From Salmonella enterica subsp. diarizonae (GTDB taxonomy: Bacteria; Pseudomonadota; Gammaproteobacteria; Enterobacterales; Enterobacteriaceae), in the NCBI RefSeq assembly GCF_008692785.1, contig NZ_VXJV01000014.1, positions 23,052 through 87,051 on the forward strand: a stretch of 64,000 nt of DNA. The letters run 5' to 3'. Positions 60,859 to 64,000 of the stretch are shown here, one piece after another; positions within the stretch are counted from its first letter, which is position 1; each line of letters begins with the position of its first letter. Position numbers and translations under genes: made by a program. The notes under the pieces were generated by a model that saw nothing but the letters and a program-made list of their open reading frames with translations, was not told the origin of the DNA and did not search any database.

Positions 60859-62379
60859 ATGTCACTGTCGATTGTTCATACCCGCGCCGCACTTGGCGTC
60901 AATGCGCCGCCTATCACTATAGAGGTGCATATCAGTAATGGGTTACCGGGATTAACTATGGTAGGCCTACCGGAAACCACGGTAAAAGAGGCGCGTGATC
61001 GGGTACGCAGTGCGATCATTAATAGCGGATATGAATTTCCGGCTAAAAAGATAACCATTAACCTTGCTCCAGCCGATCTACCGAAAGAAGGCGGAAGGTA
61101 TGACCTGCCTATTGCTGTTGCGCTTCTGGCCGCGTCTGAGCAGCTTACAGCGTTGAATCTTGAGGCATATGAGCTGGTAGGTGAGTTAGCGCTTACAGGC
61201 GCATTACGCGGCGTTCCTGGCGCAATATCAAGCGCAACTGAAGCCATCAGGGCTGGCAGAAATATTATCGTCGCAACAGAGAACGCGGCGGAGGTTGGGC
61301 TTATCAGCAAAGAAGGTTGTTTTATCGCCGATCATCTACAAACCGTCTGCGCCTTTCTGGAAGGGAAACACGCCCTGGAAAGACCCTTAGCCCAGGATAT
61401 GGCATCGCCTACCACAACTGCCGATCTTAGCGATGTAATCGGTCAGGAGCAGGGTAAACGCGGCCTGGAGATTACAGCGGCAGGTGGACATAACCTGTTA
61501 TTGATCGGCCCGCCGGGTACGGGTAAAACCATGCTGGCCAGTCGACTGAGCGGGATTCTTCCACCATTAAGCAATGAAGAGGCGTTGGAAAGCGCCGCGA
61601 TCCTCAGTCTGGTTAATGCCGATACGGTACAAAAACAATGGCAGCAACGTCCCTTTCGCTCACCTCATCATAGCGCCTCACTTACTGCTATGGTCGGCGG
61701 CGGCGCAATACCCGCACCGGGAGAGATATCGTTGGCGCACAACGGAATTTTGTTTCTTGATGAATTGCCTGAATTTGAGCGACGCACACTGGATGCACTA
61801 CGTGAACCTATAGAATCCGGCCAAATTCATTTATCTCGCACCAGAGCGAAAATAACGTACCCTGCCAGATTCCAGTTAATCGCCGCAATGAATCCCAGCC
61901 CGACCGGACATTATCAGGGAAACCATAATCGCTGCACGCCAGAACAGACACTACGTTACCTTAATAGGTTGTCAGGCCCGTTTCTTGATCGTTTCGACCT
62001 TTCGCTTGAGATACCGCTTCCTCCGCCCGGGATTCTTAGCCAACACGCCTCAAAGGGTGAGAACAGCGCTACGGTAAAAAAGCGGGTCATCGCCGCCCAG
62101 GAGCGGCAGTACCAACGCCAGAAGAAGTTAAACGCGCATCTGGAAGGTCGCGAGATCCAAAAATACTGTGTTTTGCATCACGATGACGCCCGCTGGCTTG
62201 AGGGCACGCTGGTGCATCTTGGATTATCCATTCGCGCCTGGCAGCGCTTGCTAAAGGTGGCCAGAACCATTGCCGACATAGAACAGGCAGACAGTATCTC
62301 GCGTCAGCATTTGCAGGAGGCGGTAAGCTATCGGGCGATAGACAGGTTGTTAATTCATTTGCAAAAGCTATTGGCGTAA
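60859..62379 (+). CDS. yifB: YifB, ComM-family Mg-chelatase-like AAA+ protein
   Basis: This 506-residue protein has an N-terminal Lon-protease-like S5 domain (residues 1-170), a Mg-chelatase-type AAA+ domain with Walker A GPPGTGKT at 217-224 and Walker B ILFLDELPEF, and a C-terminal helical domain. Relatives named ComM act as branch-migration helicases in natural transformation. The ATG at 60859 follows CAGGAGG; the frame is open upstream but without a comparable site. It is divergent from ilvL and convergent with maoP. Confidence 0.95.
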   Translation: MSLSIVHTRAALGVNAPPITIEVHISNGLPGLTMVGLPETTVKEARDRVRSAIINSGYEFPAKKITINLAPADLPKEGGRYDLPIAVALLAASEQLTALNLEAYELVGELALTGALRGVPGAISSATEAIRAGRNIIVATENAAEVGLISKEGCFIADHLQTVCAFLEGKHALERPLAQDMASPTTTADLSDVIGQEQGKRGLEITAAGGHNLLLIGPPGTGKTMLASRLSGILPPLSNEEALESAAILSLVNADTVQKQWQQRPFRSPHHSASLTAMVGGGAIPAPGEISLAHNGILFLDELPEFERRTLDALREPIESGQIHLSRTRAKITYPARFQLIAAMNPSPTGHYQGNHNRCTPEQTLRYLNRLSGPFLDRFDLSLEIPLPPPGILSQHASKGENSATVKKRVIAAQERQYQRQKKLNAHLEGREIQKYCVLHHDDARWLEGTLVHLGLSIRAWQRLLKVARTIADIEQADSISRQHLQEAVSYRAIDRLLIHLQKLLA

Positions 62380-62402
62380 AAAAAGGGCATTACGCCCTTT
62401 TT
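62380..62402. terminator. Bidirectional terminator between yifB and maoP
   Basis: AAAAAGGGC and GCCCTTTTT form a 9-bp stem with a five-base loop and T-runs on both strands. It begins one base after the yifB stop and ends before the maoP stop. Confidence 0.88.
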
Positions 62403-62403
62403 A

Positions 62404-62742
62404 TTAATCATCAGCTTCGGTGTAGTCTTCTGCGCCTTCAACTTGCGGCTTGCCGCCAGACAAAGTGTGAAAGCGTTTTGGGCGCTTGATACGCGTCATA
62501 TACTTAGACCAGACGCGTTCTGCATCCGTTACCGGCTCGCGTTCACCGCGACATACCGCTACAAACAGCTTCTCTTCTTCAGTTACTGGCTCACGCTTAC
62601 CAAGATCCAGATCATTAAAGGCATGACCATGACGCTCAAGCAATTGTGCCTCTTTAATCGTGAAATCCCCATGACGAGAGAATCCACGTGGATAATGTTT
62701 ATTGTCAAAATATCGATTAGTCGTCGTAAAGCTTTCCGCCAT
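62404..62742 (-). CDS. maoP: MaoP (YifE), Ori-macrodomain organiser
   Basis: This is a 112-residue basic/acidic protein of the DUF413 family. The N-terminus reads [21 protein letters not shown] and a block [11 protein letters not shown] is conserved. E. coli MaoP with the nearby maoS site constrains DNA mobility in the Ori macrodomain. The 118-bp gap to hdfR is where maoS is expected, but I cannot identify its exact sequence. Confidence 0.93.
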
Positions 62743-62860
62743 CCTGCACGCTCCTAATTCTTTGTCTGAGCTATTTATGGCGCGGAGTATTAGTTACGCT
62801 TGACAGAGTGTAAAACAAAACATTTAAATCATAACGACAAATAATTTTGTGGAGAGCACA

Positions 62861-63697
62861 GTGGATACGGAATTGTTAAAAACTTTCCTGGAAGTTAGCC
62901 GGACGCGACATTTCGGGCGGGCCGCAGAAGCACTTTACCTGACGCAATCCGCGGTGAGCTTCCGTATCAGGCAACTGGAGAATCAACTGGGCGTAAACCT
63001 CTTTACGCGGCACAGAAACAATATCCGTTTAACCGCGGCTGGCGAAAAGCTTTTACCGTATGCGGAAACGCTGATGAATACGTGGCAGGCGGCACGTAAA
63101 GAGGTGGCGAATACCTCGCGTCATAACGAGTTTTCCATCGGCGCCAGCGCGTCTTTATGGGAGTGTATGCTTAACGACTGGCTGGGCCGACTGTACCAAC
63201 TACAGGAGCCGCAAAGCGGCCTGCAATTCGAAGCCAGAATCGCTCAACGGCAATCGCTTGTGAAGCAACTTCATGAACGCCAGCTTGATCTCCTCATTAC
63301 TACCGAAGCGCCCAAAATGGATGAATTCAGCAGTCAACTGTTAGGGCACTTCACTCTGGCGCTATATTGCAGCAGCCCTGCCCGTATGAAATCAGAACTC
63401 AATTATCTGCGGCTGGAGTGGGGACCAGACTTCCAACAGCATGAAACAGGATTGATCGCAGCAGATGAAGTGCCGGTATTAACAACCAGCTCAGCCGAAC
63501 TCGCCCGACAGCAGCTTAGCGCATTAAATGGCTGTAGCTGGCTTCCTGTAAACTGGGCAAACGAAAAGGGCGGATTACATACCGTTGCCGATAGCGCAAC
63601 GCTTTCAAGGCCGCTATACGCCATTTGGCTGCAAAACAGCGATAAATATTCGCTTATCCGCGATCTGTTAAAAACTGATGTGCTGGATGAAAAATGA
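62861..63697 (+). CDS. hdfR: HdfR, LysR-type regulator
   Basis: This is a 278-residue LysR-type regulator with N-terminal helix-turn-helix at about residues 18-37 ([19 protein letters not shown]). In E. coli it represses flhDC and is itself repressed by H-NS; in Salmonella it affects the std fimbrial operon. The GTG at 62861 is preceded by TGGAGAG and gives the family length. It is divergent from maoP and converges on the tRNA genes. Confidence 0.95.
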   Translation: MDTELLKTFLEVSRTRHFGRAAEALYLTQSAVSFRIRQLENQLGVNLFTRHRNNIRLTAAGEKLLPYAETLMNTWQAARKEVANTSRHNEFSIGASASLWECMLNDWLGRLYQLQEPQSGLQFEARIAQRQSLVKQLHERQLDLLITTEAPKMDEFSSQLLGHFTLALYCSSPARMKSELNYLRLEWGPDFQQHETGLIAADEVPVLTTSSAELARQQLSALNGCSWLPVNWANEKGGLHTVADSATLSRPLYAIWLQNSDKYSLIRDLLKTDVLDEK

Positions 63698-63754
63698 AAA
63701 TGATGAAGAGAAAAAGAAGGGAGTTTACGATTACCTGACCAGGTAATTTTAGGC

Positions 63755-63785
63755 AAAAAAAAATCCTTAGCATCTGCTAAGGATT
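63755..63785 (-). terminator. Terminator after trpT (end of an rRNA operon)
   Basis: AATCCTTAG and CTAAGGATT form at least a 9-bp stem followed on the minus strand by a run of nine T. It lies 5 bp after the CCA end of trpT and closes an rRNA operon that continues outside the window. Confidence 0.9.
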
Positions 63786-63790
63786 ATTTC

Positions 63791-63866
63791 TGGCAGGGGC
63801 GGAGAGACTCGAACTCCCAACACCCGGTTTTGGAGACCGGTGCTCTACCAATTGAACTACGCCCCT
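63791..63866 (-). tRNA. trpT: tRNA-Trp (anticodon CCA)
   Basis: A 76-nt cloverleaf starts AGGGGCGTAGTTCAATTGG and ends with an encoded CCA. The anticodon loop contains CCA. In E. coli trpT is the distal tRNA of rrnC. Confidence 0.97.
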
Positions 63867-63874
63867 AATTAGGG

Positions 63875-63951
63875 TGGCGGAACGGACGGGACTCGAACCC
63901 GCGACCCCCTGCGTGACAGGCAGGTATTCTAACCAACTGAACTACCGCTCC
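63875..63951 (-). tRNA. aspT: tRNA-Asp (anticodon GUC)
   Basis: A 77-nt cloverleaf starts GGAGCGGTAGTTCAGTTGG, has GTC in the anticodon loop and ends with an encoded CCA. It precedes trpT by 8 bp in transcription order. The 5S gene of the rRNA operon should lie just beyond the window end. Confidence 0.97.
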
Positions 63952-64000
63952 ACCGAATTCTTTTACTTTACTACCACCGGCTGTCACCCCGGATTACTGC

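Overview
The window is a stretch of chromosome from an enteric bacterium, most likely Salmonella enterica. Protein sequences and gene order match the E. coli/Salmonella metR-to-ilv region lying next to an rRNA operon, but several details are not those of E. coli K-12. ilvG is intact. No aslA/aslB genes lie between hemY and the argX tRNA cluster. An AT-rich DUF3289/DUF943 locus occupies the rarD-corA gap. A second, pnuC-like transporter operon lies between rep and ppiC. Species assignment rests on recognising sequences from memory, not on a database search.

Layout. 1-9.3 kb: 3' end of metR, biotin transporter yigM, phosphatase yigL, lysophospholipase pldB, exporters rhtB/rhtC, recQ, outer-membrane phospholipase pldA, thioesterase yigI, rarD. 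9.4-10.8 kb: AT-rich accessory locus with a DUF3289-type gene broken at a run of seven A, translationally coupled to a DUF943-type membrane protein. 10.9-18.4 kb: corA with a leader (candidate leader peptide plus hairpin), LexA-controlled uvrD, then lptM-dapF-yigA-xerC-yigB and cyaY. 18.5-25.5 kb: cyaA (TTG start, CRP site) divergent from the haem operon hemCDXY. 25.6-26.6 kb: the sRNA gene glmZ with sigma54-type promoter, GlrR-like and IHF-like sites, then the argX-hisR-leuT-proM tRNA operon. 26.6-41.0 kb: yifK and the complete enterobacterial common antigen (ECA) operon from wecA to wecG. 41.3-48.4 kb: rho with a decayed rhoL leader, trxA, rhlB, gppA, rep. 48.5-50.7 kb: a three-gene operon encoding a Crp/Fnr-fold regulator, a nucleoside phosphorylase and a PnuC-like transporter. 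50.9-60.5 kb: ppiC, ilvC/ilvY and ilvLGMEDA. 60.9-64.0 kb: yifB, maoP, hdfR, then trpT and aspT, the distal tRNAs of an rRNA operon that continues beyond the window.

How the parts work together. The wec/wzx/wzy/wzz block supplies every dedicated step of ECA: sugar nucleotides (wecB, wecC, rffG, rffH, wecE, wecD), lipid-linked assembly (wecA, wecG, wecF), flipping (wzxE), polymerisation (wzyE) and length control (wzzE). ilvGMEDA plus ilvC make the branched-chain amino acids, under attenuation at ilvL and IlvY control of ilvC. hemC/hemD carry out two successive steps of tetrapyrrole synthesis. recQ, uvrD, rep, xerC and maoP serve DNA repair, replication and chromosome maintenance. rho and rhlB act on RNA.

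Intergenic spaces are rich in REP/BIME elements and three ERIC (IRU) elements. One ERIC lies inside the ilv operon between ilvE and ilvD. No prophage, transposase or CRISPR array was seen. The least understood pieces are the regulator/phosphorylase/PnuC-like operon and the DUF3289/DUF943 locus.
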